In this document: positions 14,154 to 25,600 of the stretch, in pieces
Layout of the letters: every line of letters begins with the position of its first letter
Position numbering within the stretch: position 1 is the stretch's first letter
DNA from: Parapristionchus giblindavisi
Taxonomy: Eukaryota > Nematoda > Chromadorea > Rhabditida > Diplogasteridae
DNA length: 64,000 nucleotides
Direction of reading: 5' to 3'
Assembly (NCBI GenBank): GCA_943737045.1
Contig: CALSFV010000208.1
Coordinates: forward strand, 930,001 to 994,000
Notes under the pieces: generated by a model
Told to the model about the DNA's origin: nothing
Seen by the model: only the letters and a program-made list of their open reading frames with translations
Database searches by the model: none
Translations under genes and position numbers: made by a program

Positions 14154-15805
14154 ATGTTTGATTACGATTTCTACGATAATATCGCTTTTTACATATATCA
14201 CTTTCTCGGATTTACTTCATTATTGACCAATGGGTTTTCACTATACCTCGTTCTCTGGAAGAGTCCTTTCTATACAGAAGAGATGCGACGACTTTTTGTA
14301 AATATGTTTGTAAGCTTACTTATAATAACAACTAAAGTAATAGCTATGTCATTCAGCTTTGGTGTGCCTCTGCAAATTTCCATTTGAACTTTCTCTTTGT
14401 TTTGTTTTTGTATCCACGCGTAGGTGAGAAACTATCTGAAACGTTAAAGCTTTTCTCATAATTTTTATTAAGGCGGAGGATATTGCTCCGGACTTCTTTG
14501 CAGATTTGTTGATTTTCACATAGTGATGGTAATTGTGATCAGGTAGTTGATACTCATTTGCCAGACTATTTTCATGTTTCTCACTTCATTTGGCGGAGCT
14601 TCTTTTGTGGTGTTGATGTTTGGCCGACACCAGACTCTTCTGTTACCGACGTCGTTCTTAGTTGTCCAGGAAAATAAGCGGAAAGGTAAATCCATCGTAT
14701 CCATTTCCTCATTCAAAGTACCCGATGTTTAAGCATTCTATGCTTTTTCGTTCATTAGCATATTTACTATTCCGATCACGTTTTCCTTGAATATAGTCTA
14801 TCGGAAAGGAGACATGTTACCGACCGAAAAGATACAGGTTCTCGTTAAATAATTAGATTAAATAATTACTTGCGCACAGGTAATTGCATCAATTACTTAC
14901 ATGAATTATTAATTGCACAGTTACTTGCGCATACGAAATAATTACATACAGTTAGCACTCATACAAATGCATTTGTTTATAGAAAAAAAATACCAGGTAC
15001 TCGAGTCTGTGAGCTGGAATGATGGGAGAAATTTCGGATTGTATGGAAAGTACGATGAATCGCTAATAACATATTCATCGGTATACTCAATCGCCGTTAA
15101 TTTTACTTTCTTCGGTTCCATAACGCTCCTGATATTCGTCCATACCATAGTACTCGTACGAAAGTAAGCAGCACTACCCTCCCAATAATATGCAACATAG
15201 TTAATGTAGACTGAGCTTTCGCCGAGCCAACGATGTGATGCATAAGGCAAAGATGAGGAACACTGTGACACTGCTTCTTCAGGTTTGTTCAAGCGTGACC
15301 TAAATCCCTTGAGATGTCCTGAAACCCTGAAAAAAACCCTTGATTTTGGCTGCTCTTTTATTAGTTAATCAATCGTAAGTTTTTTAAAAAATTTTATGGA
15401 AAAGTTAAAAGAAAAATTCGTTGTAAAAAAACTGTAGTAAGTTATTACGTTGCGATTATGAGAGCCCTTTATAATTAATTAAAAGTTCAACAGATCGCAG
15501 ATTGTCGGAAATCATATGTTATCTTTTTTCTAGTTGCTCATTTCCATCATCATGTTTACTGCACCAATAGCAGTAATGATTATCTCTCCACTATTGGATA
15601 GCGAGCAATTGGTTCAAAGTAATCATAGACTAGTTAAAGATAATGGTACCCTCGAATGTTTTTAGTGATGGTACTAGCATCTGAACTCATTCTCGGTGCC
15701 GCCACAACGGCCAATGCTCTGATATTCCTATCGGGAAATCGACGATATATGATATTCGTGAGACAATTGCTAAAGATGGCGAGTCCAACACAAAGTTCTA
15801 ATTAA
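14154..15805 (+). CDS. Serpentine chemoreceptor (SRH/SRI-like 7TM GPCR)
   Basis: Nematode-type seven-transmembrane receptor of the Str superfamily, expected in chemosensory neurons. Exons: 14154-14361, 14473-14528, 14565-14685, 14734-14837, 14997-15163, 15210-15282, 15534-15618, 15666-15805, all phase-compatible. TM1 is in exon 1, followed by SPFYTEEMRR. GGYCSGLL matches the P/GxxxG-L turn after TM2. TM3 ends FGRHQ, the E/FxxRHQ-like motif of SRI/SRH receptors. TM4 is in exon 4, followed by MLPTEKIQ. TM5 is in exon 5, the MRNTVTLLLQ stretch precedes TM6, and TM7 with a short cytoplasmic tail ends QSSN. The model needs a 36 bp intron (14529-14564) to avoid TAG at 14544; the spacing from GLL to the Arg then fits the family. 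The exon 1 donor (GTGTGC) is weak. If either junction is wrong the copy would be a pseudogene. Confidence 0.82.
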
Positions 15806-18800
15806 TATAATATTATTTTGCTCTCTAATTAATAGTTGTATATGTATGTCATTGCAGCGCAGCCCGTATCTCTAATTGGCACCCGGATTCAGTTATCACA
15901 AGTTCAATAAATAAGCAGATGTTGATTTCTAATTTGATAACCTAATTAGATGTAGTAAACTGTTGTTATGCATGTATTCATGCAATAAAAGTTATAAAGA
16001 TCATGTTCGGCAGTTTCAAGGAAGAAATTTCCTCATATAATTGATATGTTGCACGATCAATGAATCAATCATAAATCCAGAATCAATCTCATTAAATATC
16101 ATATTTGAATTGAATAAAATTTGCAAAACTCTTGCTTATTACCTACTTGCAAGATTGCCCTTCTTGCAGACCCCTTCAACTGATTTTTCGTGACATTCTG
16201 CGACTGCAGTATCCACCTTGTCACAAAATTCAATTAGTTTTGCGTTGAAAATAATACAAAATTCCACAAACGGTGGCGTTTAATCTCTGATCACTGTTGA
16301 ATAAGAATGGAAGTTATGAGGGAATTCTGTGAATGGATAACGCGTACGTAATTCTTCTCGAGTCATGACTGACACAAATCTCCCCATGATCCTTATGTCT
16401 TTTATGAAAAATCGTGTTGTACACTGTAGACAAATTGCAAGAAATCCTCCTTTCACAATATATCACTTGCTTGCATTTTCAGACTATTTTTTGAATCTGG
16501 TCGTTTCACATGACCTGCATTGCACGATTTCATTACGTAGCACCATAGTGAGCCATTGATGGGAAAAATTTGATTAAATGCGATATAAAGAAAATTAATT
16601 GGAATACTATTTGACTGATCGCTTTCGGGGTGCAAACAAATAAATTGCAAAGAATACAGAGCAACATTACCACCTATTCCACTGTATAGTAGAAGTGAAT
16701 GTGCATGTAGCCTTAATCTTCCATTTTAATCTATTTCTCGGCTTTCACTTGATTTACCATTGGGTCGGCACATGTGAAAACTGGGACGCTCGTAATAAGA
16801 GTTCATCGACTTATTGAGATTTTCTGGATTATTACAAAATTCAGTCAAATATACGTAAATAATAGGAACATCGCCCATTGATGATATAAATATCAACAGA
16901 TTCATCAACCTCATTTCTTTTCTGTACAAGTACCTAAGTGGAGCAACACCCGTATAGGAGGAGGTTGTGGGTTCGAATCCTTGTGTCATTCATTTGCCAA
17001 CCTATATCAATCTTTTCGTTACTTGTTCACAGAATTCTTCTCTGTGAGTCTGCTGCGTATGAAATCAAACCAACTACAATGGCGAAGACTACGATAGGGA
17101 TTACAAGAATTCTGTAGGAATGGTTAATCAGTGACGCCATGTCTATATATATCACGTACGTTTTGCTATTTGTTTTTCAGAATTCGAACGCATAGCAAAT
17201 CTGATTTCTACTGTAGATGTAGCCTAATTCATAAACCTTGCTGAAATGTAACAATATCTGGATCATTCAGTTACTTTTTAAAACATCAATTAGACGTGCA
17301 CTGTATTTAATTCATCACATTACTTGCAGATAGTCAATCTATAGAATATTATTAATGGGAATCGTATCTGGCAAACTGTGAATTTATCAGGAAGAACATG
17401 ATTTTCGATTTTCTATACCTGGAAAAATGTTTAAAAAATATTCAAATTTTATTATGGTTTCAATAGCTGAAGCTTGTAGCTTGAAGTGTAAGCCACTGGT
17501 TAGAAATCACCTCCAGTGATTGCAAAGCTGATTCATACCTAATGAGGAATAATGTTTATTATTTTACCGTCCAGAAGCCCTGACAATGAGAGAGCGGTCA
17601 TCATCGCACTCTTTCAGCTTTTATTCACATACCTTCTAAACGAAAAATGTGACGCATTTGCAAAAAATTGTGATAAATTCAAAAAAGTTCACAAAATTTT
17701 GAAAACTTTGAATAATGTCATTAAGATAAAATTTAAAAACAAAACAGTTCTAAGTGTCCTTCAGCTTCCTCCGAGCATCCTTCTGCGTGTCCAATAGAGC
17801 TGAGCAGATCATTCTCTGTATACGCTGTTTTGCTAACTATGCATACAGTAGGATTTTCTATAGTAGGTATACAAGTTTTACACTCTGATTCATTCCGAGA
17901 CCGAAACTGCGAAAAAGTTCTACAGTATGCTACAGTATTCCAATTTTGCTCCACATTAGTTGTAACGATTTTAATGAAATAATTCAAGTTTTTGTGCAAA
18001 GTTGAAGTTACATGGGAATGTATCAAACTTTACATTACTTGAAATCGAAGCTGGTGAGATTATTCCATGCAGATGGAATAATGCACATTTTTGCAACATA
18101 AAAATAATATTTCAGGCAATATTGTTTTGGTATTTTCTGACCATAGAATATCAACAGCTATGATCATACCGAATCTTTTCAAATGCGAATGAGATATTAA
18201 TTTGCATTAAAAAATTATGCAAGCATTTATTTATTCTATAATTGATAAAATTACGTTCTATTAAATTAGTCGCTGTGTAATAAATTATACTTGGATGTCT
18301 TGCATTCAAAGCTATTTTCGACATTGTCTGTGGGATAGGCAGCAAAATATGCGAGAAATATGCAAATAAAAATTTCTATAGACTATTTAAAATGGAATAC
18401 ACGCTATTGCTGAAAATATACATTGTTGATGTGCAGAAATTTTTAATAATTTCTCCCCACCTTTTTTTCAGCTTTGAGTACACATTGTAAACCCCTTTAT
18501 AGGCTTCTTTGAACGGATCAGGATTGTTCTTTTCCATTATTTTTGTCGATTCCATTCATTGACAGCAGTTCCTCCATAAATATTGCAATACAGAATAACT
18601 AAAATGTTGGTTTACTGAGAGAGACCACATGATTAATAAGGTACAGTCTGAAATATTCATTCTGTATTATTATATAAAGTACTGTATTGTTTATGAGCAA
18701 TATGGAATTTTGTGATACGGCAAGAATTATTAATATGATGCAGTTTAAGTTTATTATTTACCTGGATACTCGCTATTGAATGATAAATAATACATAACTT

Positions 18801-19190
18801 CAGCTCTTCAAAAATGGCAATATTCGGGTTTCCATCGATGAGATAAGGGACGTAAGATATACTGGAAGTGCATTCGTTCACGAACATTCTGTTATTGTTC
18901 CTCAAACTGTATCAGCTCATTTACTGCCCAAGTTTCCCTCATTCCAATATATTTATTGTTTACTTCACATTGATCAAATTTACTAATACTTCCTGAATAA
19001 TATAATAATATCATTGTTATAATAGCAGATATAATGCACCAACGAAACACTCAATTTTCTGACCATTTTAGCCCCCTTTATGAGCATTACGTGATGCGGG
19101 GTAAGGCTTTGAGTACTACGCGACATATCGTATGTATTGTTTTTCCTTCTCCGTGGACCTACTAAGTTTTTGTCCAACTATCCGAAGACA
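15806..19190. other. Gene-poor AT-rich region
   Basis: About 3.4 kb without convincing exons on either strand. Small open frames lack flanking splice signals and family motifs. One degenerate tRNA-like patch lies at about 16920-16990. No long repeat was seen by eye. Confidence 0.5.
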
Positions 19191-22100
19191 ATGCTAAATC
19201 ATTCATTGTTACACGTATCACAAGGCCAAATGAACAAAAGTACAATACATGATCAATGGAGTTCACAAACATACATCAGTTTCCAATATAGACGCCTCGA
19301 AAAAAGAAGAGCATTGACCAGGGAAGAGTTGCATGGAACTATACCATCATTATGGCAGAGGCGTATATTCAATTTAGAAAGGTTCAGCTCTATTTGTGCG
19401 AGTCTTCCTCTTCCAGTTCTATTCCATATCAATGCGATGAAGGTCGACGAGGTAGGTGTAGCAGTTGTCATATTCAATTCTCATTTTTGCCCAATTCCAG
19501 AACCATCCATGGTATGTTAATCTTACTATGCATGAGACAAGAGATGAATGTCTGCGATCGAATGAATTTCACTTCCCTTCAACCCTTTCCACGGCCCATC
19601 CTTCACTGGAAGAACTCACTTTTCGTAGAGTGGTTACTGTAGAGAAAGAAAGTGAGTAAGAATCTCTCGACCCGTAAACGATAAATGCATCCCGAACATT
19701 TCTAAGGTCTATATCCAATTCTTGATTTTGTCTTCATTCGTGGTCATCCTATATGCATCAACGATGAAGGAGGCCCTGTTCATAATGGTCAGTGTTTGCT
19801 TTGTTGTTCCAAAAGTTGCGAAAAGAGCACTCTCAACTCGAAATTTTGCGACGTTTGAACATATCACGTGTTGTTGTGATTACGGATATGATATGATTCC
19901 AATTAAGCCACTTATGTTCGATTAGACGATGTCTCGAGACCTGCACATGGTAATTGGATATTCGCCAACTCATCAAAACAATATTTTTTTATTCCAGGAA
20001 GTTTCTCATCTCTTTCTTCTTCCCACGATAGAGAAAGAGGTGCGAAACGATTGAAATCTAGAACAAAGAATAATGTAAGTTCCAGGTTATCTTCTGTTTG
20101 CGTTCAAGTCCATGGATGATATGCATTCCGCCAATTTCCTCTCACAATGGAAAGCATGGACCGGCGCCAAGTACTTGTATCATGTACATTATCGTTCATT
20201 GATCTGCATACAGACTTAACTCCAGATGCTACCTGCCTCACTTCACATTGATTTCATGTCGTTTTTCAAGAAAGTTTCCGGTGTTCTTGACTTTGAATTT
20301 GTGATGATTGCCCATGTGCCGAATTTACTCGTGAGTGAAACATATCATTACCATACTGGCGCAATTAGATGTAATGGAATAAACAATACAAATGAGAGCA
20401 AGAGCAATAGATTTGTCCCTGAAACGTTTTGAATATTAGCTTCGATCTAATAAACGAGGACATCACAAATAGACGAAGAGGCAAGAAATCTCCCGATTCG
20501 TTACTTCTCCCATGGTTCATTGTGTCAGTGGAGAAACAGAGGCAGGCCTCATTCGATTTACCCCTTTCCTATCCGGGTTCTTTGCGAGGAAAGGGAACTC
20601 AATTGCATTGGAAAGTGACGAACCAAAATTGATTAGTTGTCTCCTGATGTGTTTTGTGTGACGAATGCAATCAAATTGTCACTTAGAACAAAGTAGAAGG
20701 TCTTACAGACTGGACTAAATAATTACTGAATTCAATAGTTAGGGGTAAATATGATATCACTTCTTGCGCATTGCATCAACATTTCCAAGTTTTCTCGGTA
20801 ACTGTTGATCGAATGTACAGAAGTTATAGAGTACGAGAGGGTACTAGACACCACATGTTCGCAGTAATCTTGTATCAGATCTTTTAAATACGTTAATCTT
20901 GTTCTTTTCCAGATTGAAGCTGCGTCCGCTCTTAATCTTCTTCATTATATGAGACAGAAAGTGTGTGCCCACATCGCAGCCTATAAAGTGACCTCGTTCG
21001 AGGTATGAAAATCAGGACGACCTCATTCTAGTATTTAACGATAATTTCCGTTTAATTTACAGTTGAGTGGGCAACTTGCCAAGAAATTGCATATCAGTCG
21101 AGATTTCTGTGATAGCGTATACACTACCTGTATGAGATTGTCGTATAACAATAATACAGGTGATTCGTGTGATTTGATTAGAGTGTATCATTTAATGTCC
21201 ATTAATCTCTTGACGAGCACCCAACTTTCGTCATTTTTGTCATGGAGAGCAGGGCTGGGTTTTTGTGCTTTGTGTTTTGTGTACACATAAAATATTTTGT
21301 GTTTTTTGTGTACACAAAATTTTTGTGCCAAGAAAACGTTTTGTGTCCCAGCCCTGATGGAGTGTCAGGTTTCTCGTATCATCCATCTTCGTAAGGTTCT
21401 TAGAGGTTCCAACTCCATGATGTGGCTAATTCGTGCATGACTTTTCTTCACCCTCTCCATTCTCTTTTTTCTTTCCAGCTACTCTTTCGTTTCCGGGAGA
21501 GGCTGCGATAAGTGTAACACGCGGCGACGATACTAATGGTGATAAGCAGCGGGGATTTAATGAATGGTCGACATCGAGAAAAAATTCTCTGGCAAGGTGA
21601 TCTTAGAACTTATTAAATTATTTAATTGTTCCTGGTTCTATTAATACAAGTAAACAAGCTGAACCTGTTAGAGCAGTTGATATATTTAACACAGAAAAAA
21701 AACTTGAATTACTGCCCCACATGGTTCTTCTTGTTTAAGCCTGTTAGCTCGCCTCGTGAATCTTCCCTGTTTCGGAGTATAAATGCTTCTGATAACTATT
21801 TTTGCCCATGTTTTCCCGAGTTTTCCATTTATTTCTACATCCGAAGTATGTTCTGGAGGAATAAGAACAATTGAAAATAATATTTAGTCTCAAAAATGAA
21901 AAAAAGAATGAATAATAAAGGGATGCAAAAAGCATACAAAAAATAATTATCGCGCGTCACATACCTACCTATGCAAGACGAGACCATTTGAGAATACCAA
22001 AATAAAATGTACGAATAAAAATAAAAGTATTTTTTCTAATCAACTTGAAAATAAGTTAAAAAAGAAGGATGGCTAGATTACGCATTTTAGTGAACATATC

Positions 22101-23711
22101 TTTTCAGGACCATATCAATCTATGATTTCCCATCAATCGATGAATCAAGTGAAAGAGCCTTCTCTCATTGTTATCGACCATTGATCATTCTACCACAATC
22201 CACTCAAGTCATTCATCCATTGGATATATCCATTCCTTCTTCCACTATCGTCACTCCCTCATTCCCTTCTCTTCTTTCATCAAGACGTTCGTTTACTCGT
22301 AAAAAGAAACACTAAAGTTCGCATTAGGCAATTGGACACTTTTCATCTGGTTACAATGAGAACAGAGAGAGGACAGAAAACGTGGGAAAGATAGGTGGTT
22401 ATCGGAGCATGCAAAGTACGGGATATTGTGCCTTTCTTTCGTATCGTGCCAGACACATACTTGAGTATACTGTGACAATAGTTCGTCGTGAGGGAGGAAG
22501 TATTATTTACGGTCCACTCATACGAGTTGATACAGACCCAAAAGATGACAAATTTTTATTTCGTACACACCGAAAGAAAATAACAAATACAAACAAAAAA
22601 ACAAGTACGTGCAAAACAAAACAGTACAGGCATGATTGTTTTATTATTCTTCATACAATTTACCTATTGTTCTGCGAAAAGAAGAGAAAGCAATACAATT
22701 TGGGTTTATTTACACTTCACTGTTACGATTACGATTTCAATTTGTAGTATCAATGTGTTGTACGTGGCTTGTATTCTTAATATAATATTATTGAAAGATG
22801 CATTATTTGCGATTGAATGGACGAACCTCTAAGAAATGCGAAATTAAATTCACATGATTTCTTGATCTGAGATATATTTTAAATGAATTGACGACATTCT
22901 ATTGATATCCTTTAGAATAAGATGGATAGCACGCAGTTGGCACTATATCTCTCATACAGTTCACTTACAATTAGAGATTGAGAGCATTGTTCGTGGGAGA
23001 GTTGGTCTAGAGAAGAGTCAAGAGAACGAGCTTTCAACTTTGTACATTGATTAGACATATTACTTTTCAGCTCTATCCGATGAACGACATCGAAGTCGAA
23101 GTGTCAGTGAAAGAAAAACACTGACTGCACTTCCGTTATCACTCCTGATTTCGCATCCAGGCATAATTAAGGGAGCTTCTCGCAAGGCTTTGCTAACGAC
23201 TACAACTAATATTGTATGATATCATATATGAAGTACAGTGTTAATCATCCCATAGTAGGAATCAGCTCGAACGAGATCATCTTCTCTTATTCATACGTCT
23301 CCAATCAGTTCATCAATGACACGACCAAACGATGAGTGTACAGGACAGTCTAATGCGACGTAAATTGCATTCTTTTGTATATTTGTGTCTAATTGGCTCG
23401 TGATTTTTGTTCATTTAAGCATCGTCGGTCTGAATGGAGGCGATGATGAGGAAAATTATGCGGAATTCATAGACGATGATCAAGACGAAGACGATGTTAG
23501 ATTTCGTTTGCTTCGACAGAAATATTTCAATTCACCCGAATACGATCGAAGTGAGCGACCGAGGAAAGAGGAAGAAGAGGACGAAGAGAAGACTACAATG
23601 GATAAGGATAAGGAAATCTCGACTCTTTGTTCGTCCCCCGCAAAGAATGAAACGAAGGAAACCTCGTTTGCTCCTGTTGAAGATGATGAAGACGAAGACG
23701 ATTTAAAGTAG
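19191..23711 (+). CDS. Unrecognised multi-exon protein with acidic C-terminus
   Basis: I do not recognise this protein. The exon chain is supported by phase: ~19191-19451, 19501-19651, 19707-19787, 19926-19949, 19998-20039, 20086-20183, 20226-20330, ~20459-20615, 20914-21003, 21062-21171, 21479-21596, then exons near 22109-22300, 23073-23214, 23261-23328 and 23421-23711. Readable segments include INAMKVDENHPWYVNLTM, DFVFIRGHPICINDEGG, FLSQWKAWTGAKYLYH, LPLSYPGSLRGKGTQLHWK and KLHISRDFCDSVYTTC. These look globular, followed by a Ser/Thr-rich region and a Glu/Asp/Lys-rich tail (KEEEEDEEKT, DDEDEDDLK). No signal peptide or transmembrane segment lies in the chosen frames. The start is uncertain (other ATGs at 19137 and 19230), as is the acceptor of the eighth exon (AACGAG at 20453-20458). 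A MITE sits in the 21172-21478 intron. Confidence 0.62.
21250..21356. mobile_element. Small hAT-type MITE with 8-bp target duplication
   Basis: A 107 bp element bounded by perfect 10 bp terminal inverted repeats, CAGGGCTGGG and CCCAGCCCTG. It is flanked by ATGGAGAG (21242-21249) and ATGGAGTG (21357-21364), an 8 bp target-site duplication with one mismatch. CAGGG-type ends and 8 bp duplications are characteristic of hAT transposons. The interior is T/G-rich and carries the palindrome TGTGTACACA twice. It lies in an intron of the unrecognised gene and has no coding capacity. Confidence 0.85.
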
Positions 23712-25098
23712 AGAGGACTCTTTTAATAAACAAGGGATATCTTGTGCATTGTTTACCTTTTTGATATATATTGTGTTGAACTAATGTAAGCAAGTAAATA
23801 TGACGAGAAACGTGACTCTCCGAAGAAAAGGTTCAAATGAGATTGTACGCCAAATGATAAAGATTCGAGGAATTATCACATCTTTGACCAATGGAAATGT
23901 CATATTGAATAGAACTGAAAGAAACAAGGAAGAGCTCACTATTATTCAATAAATTTCGTCGTTTTTTATCAACTTCCTTGGTCTGTTTTCCACCATTCCT
24001 TCCAACTTTGTTCCGACTTGATTACCTTCTTCTATAGCTGCTGAACATTCCACAATCCCGTATAGCACATTGTGCATTTCGTGATGAAAGACGGTATACG
24101 TATGTTGTCTCCGTTCAACAATCTCGCTTACCTTTTACTATAAGACTATGGAATACTTTTATCGCTACAATTGTTAACAATATATCAGCACAATAACATC
24201 AGCTGACATGTATAGTATACTTTATTAATTATATATCATCTACTCAGACATTTATGTTTATCAGTTCAAAAAACAATTTAATGAAACAAGAGTATACGTG
24301 GTCAGCCTGATTTGTTAAGATATCGCTTATCATTTTCTTTAGCATTGGCTAACAAGATCATAAAGTATCACGTTGATCATATTCTCAGCGATATTTCAAT
24401 CATCAATAAATGGCGTTCAATTCTATTATACGCAAGATCATTCATGGGCATTTCTTATAATCCTTCATTTGTTTACTTCTTCGTAGTACAATATCCCCCT
24501 CCAATTGTCCAAAATGTAGGCGGAGTCTTGCGATTTGTAAGATACTAGATGAAATTGAGAGAATGACGGGAAGGTTGAACGGAAAGGGCGGAGACTTTGC
24601 CCAGATTCGTTTTTCGAATAACCACGCCCCGCCCCCATCTCAAGTAGGAATAGAAATAGTCTTCTCATAGAGATGGATGTATCCAGGTGCTTGTAATCCT
24701 CTCTATCACCATTTCACTGTTAATCTCTCTCTTTCTCACTCTTAATCAGTCCTTCTAATCCTTTCGTATTCACTAATTGGTTATTCGCATGGATCGCAAC
24801 ATGAGAGATTCCATCCATCTTCCCCCCTCTCTAGCCACTCAAAAATTCACTCTATCTCTCCGCTATCTGTCTCTACTTCCAAGGCTCTCTTGTATTCTAA
24901 CAAACACACACAATTCGTTTTCTCATCTCACATGCCTCTTCATGTACTCCATACTTGTCACAAATATCATGTCATACGCCCCCCTTCCATATCTCCCTTG
25001 GCCCCCAACCTCCCACCCAACACCCGCTTCTAGTTGCCTACCATTGTCTCTCCCTAGAGTGACTCTGAATCAAAGCGATCACTTTTCCAGGGAAACCA
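23712..25098. other. Intergenic region upstream of the neuropeptide gene
   Basis: No coding exon supported. The part nearest the neuropeptide gene (24700-25080) is C/T-rich and presumably contains its promoter. An acceptor (TTTTCCAG) ends at 25090, 8 nt before the ATG. Confidence 0.5.
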
Positions 25099-25600
25099 AT
25101 GCCATCCTCGATGCAATCACTCGCCGCTCTCCTCCTCTGCGCAGTCGTTTTCGTCAGCAGCGTAAGTCAATCTTACTACTTAGTAGTTTAAGTCCTCTTA
25201 AGTCTTAAGTCCTACTAGTCACTCTTATTATTGCAGTATCCAATGGACGACAATGATTTGTATAATTTGTACGCGAAGAGAGGAGGCCTCGATGCCCGTG
25301 CATTCCCTATGAACTTTGGAAAGAGAGCGAGAGGAGGACTGGATCCTCAGGCTTTCCGAATGAACTTTGGCAAGCGAAGTGCGCCAGTCGCCGAGGACTC
25401 CGATGAGGTAATTCATCTTGTTTCGCTCCCTTTGGTCTATTTAATAGTTATACATCATATGCACTTAATTATTCTGCATAAATGAACATCCCCGCGCTAC
25501 GTGACATACTGAATATTAATGTATATATTTGCAGATGTTCAGCAACGAAGATAAGCGTATGGATGCGAAGGCCTTCCGAGTTGGTTTCGGCCGTCGTTAG
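25099..25600 (+). CDS. Neuropeptide-like protein (NLP) precursor, -MNFG/-VGFG amidated peptides
   Basis: Secreted prepropeptide of 99 residues in three exons: 25099-25161, 25237-25407, 25535-25600. Exon 1 is a clean signal peptide (MPSSMQSLAALLLCAVVFVSS). After signal cleavage, Lys-Arg/Arg-Arg sites release YPMDDNDLYNLYA, GGLDARAFPMNF-amide and GGLDPQAFRMNF-amide. Exon 3 gives MDAKAFRVGF-amide after EDKR. Each amidated peptide is followed by Gly and a dibasic site (FGKR, FGKR, FGRR). The shared core is D-[AP]-[RQK]-AF-x-[MV]-[NG]-F-amide. It is not an RFamide (FLP). From memory the closest C. elegans style is NLP-7/NLP-13 (DPRMFTSSFG, LMTMSFG), but orthology is inferred only weakly. A splice acceptor 8 nt upstream of the ATG suggests trans-splicing. 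Expected to be processed in dense-core vesicles and to act on a GPCR. Confidence 0.93.

Noticed and set aside
14544..14546. In-frame TAG as proof that the chemoreceptor is a pseudogene
   Set aside because: A 36 bp intron with acceptable splice sites removes it and gives the expected TM3 spacing; the rest of the gene is intact.
16726..16989. Minus-strand frame containing GFEPTTSS
   Set aside because: It is the antisense of a tRNA-like sequence, a known source of false proteins.
19722..19925. Hydrophobic frame suggesting a membrane protein
   Set aside because: The donor at 19651 leaves one base, which forces another frame (LYPILDFVFIRGHPI) with a continuing exon chain; the hydrophobic reading is out of phase.
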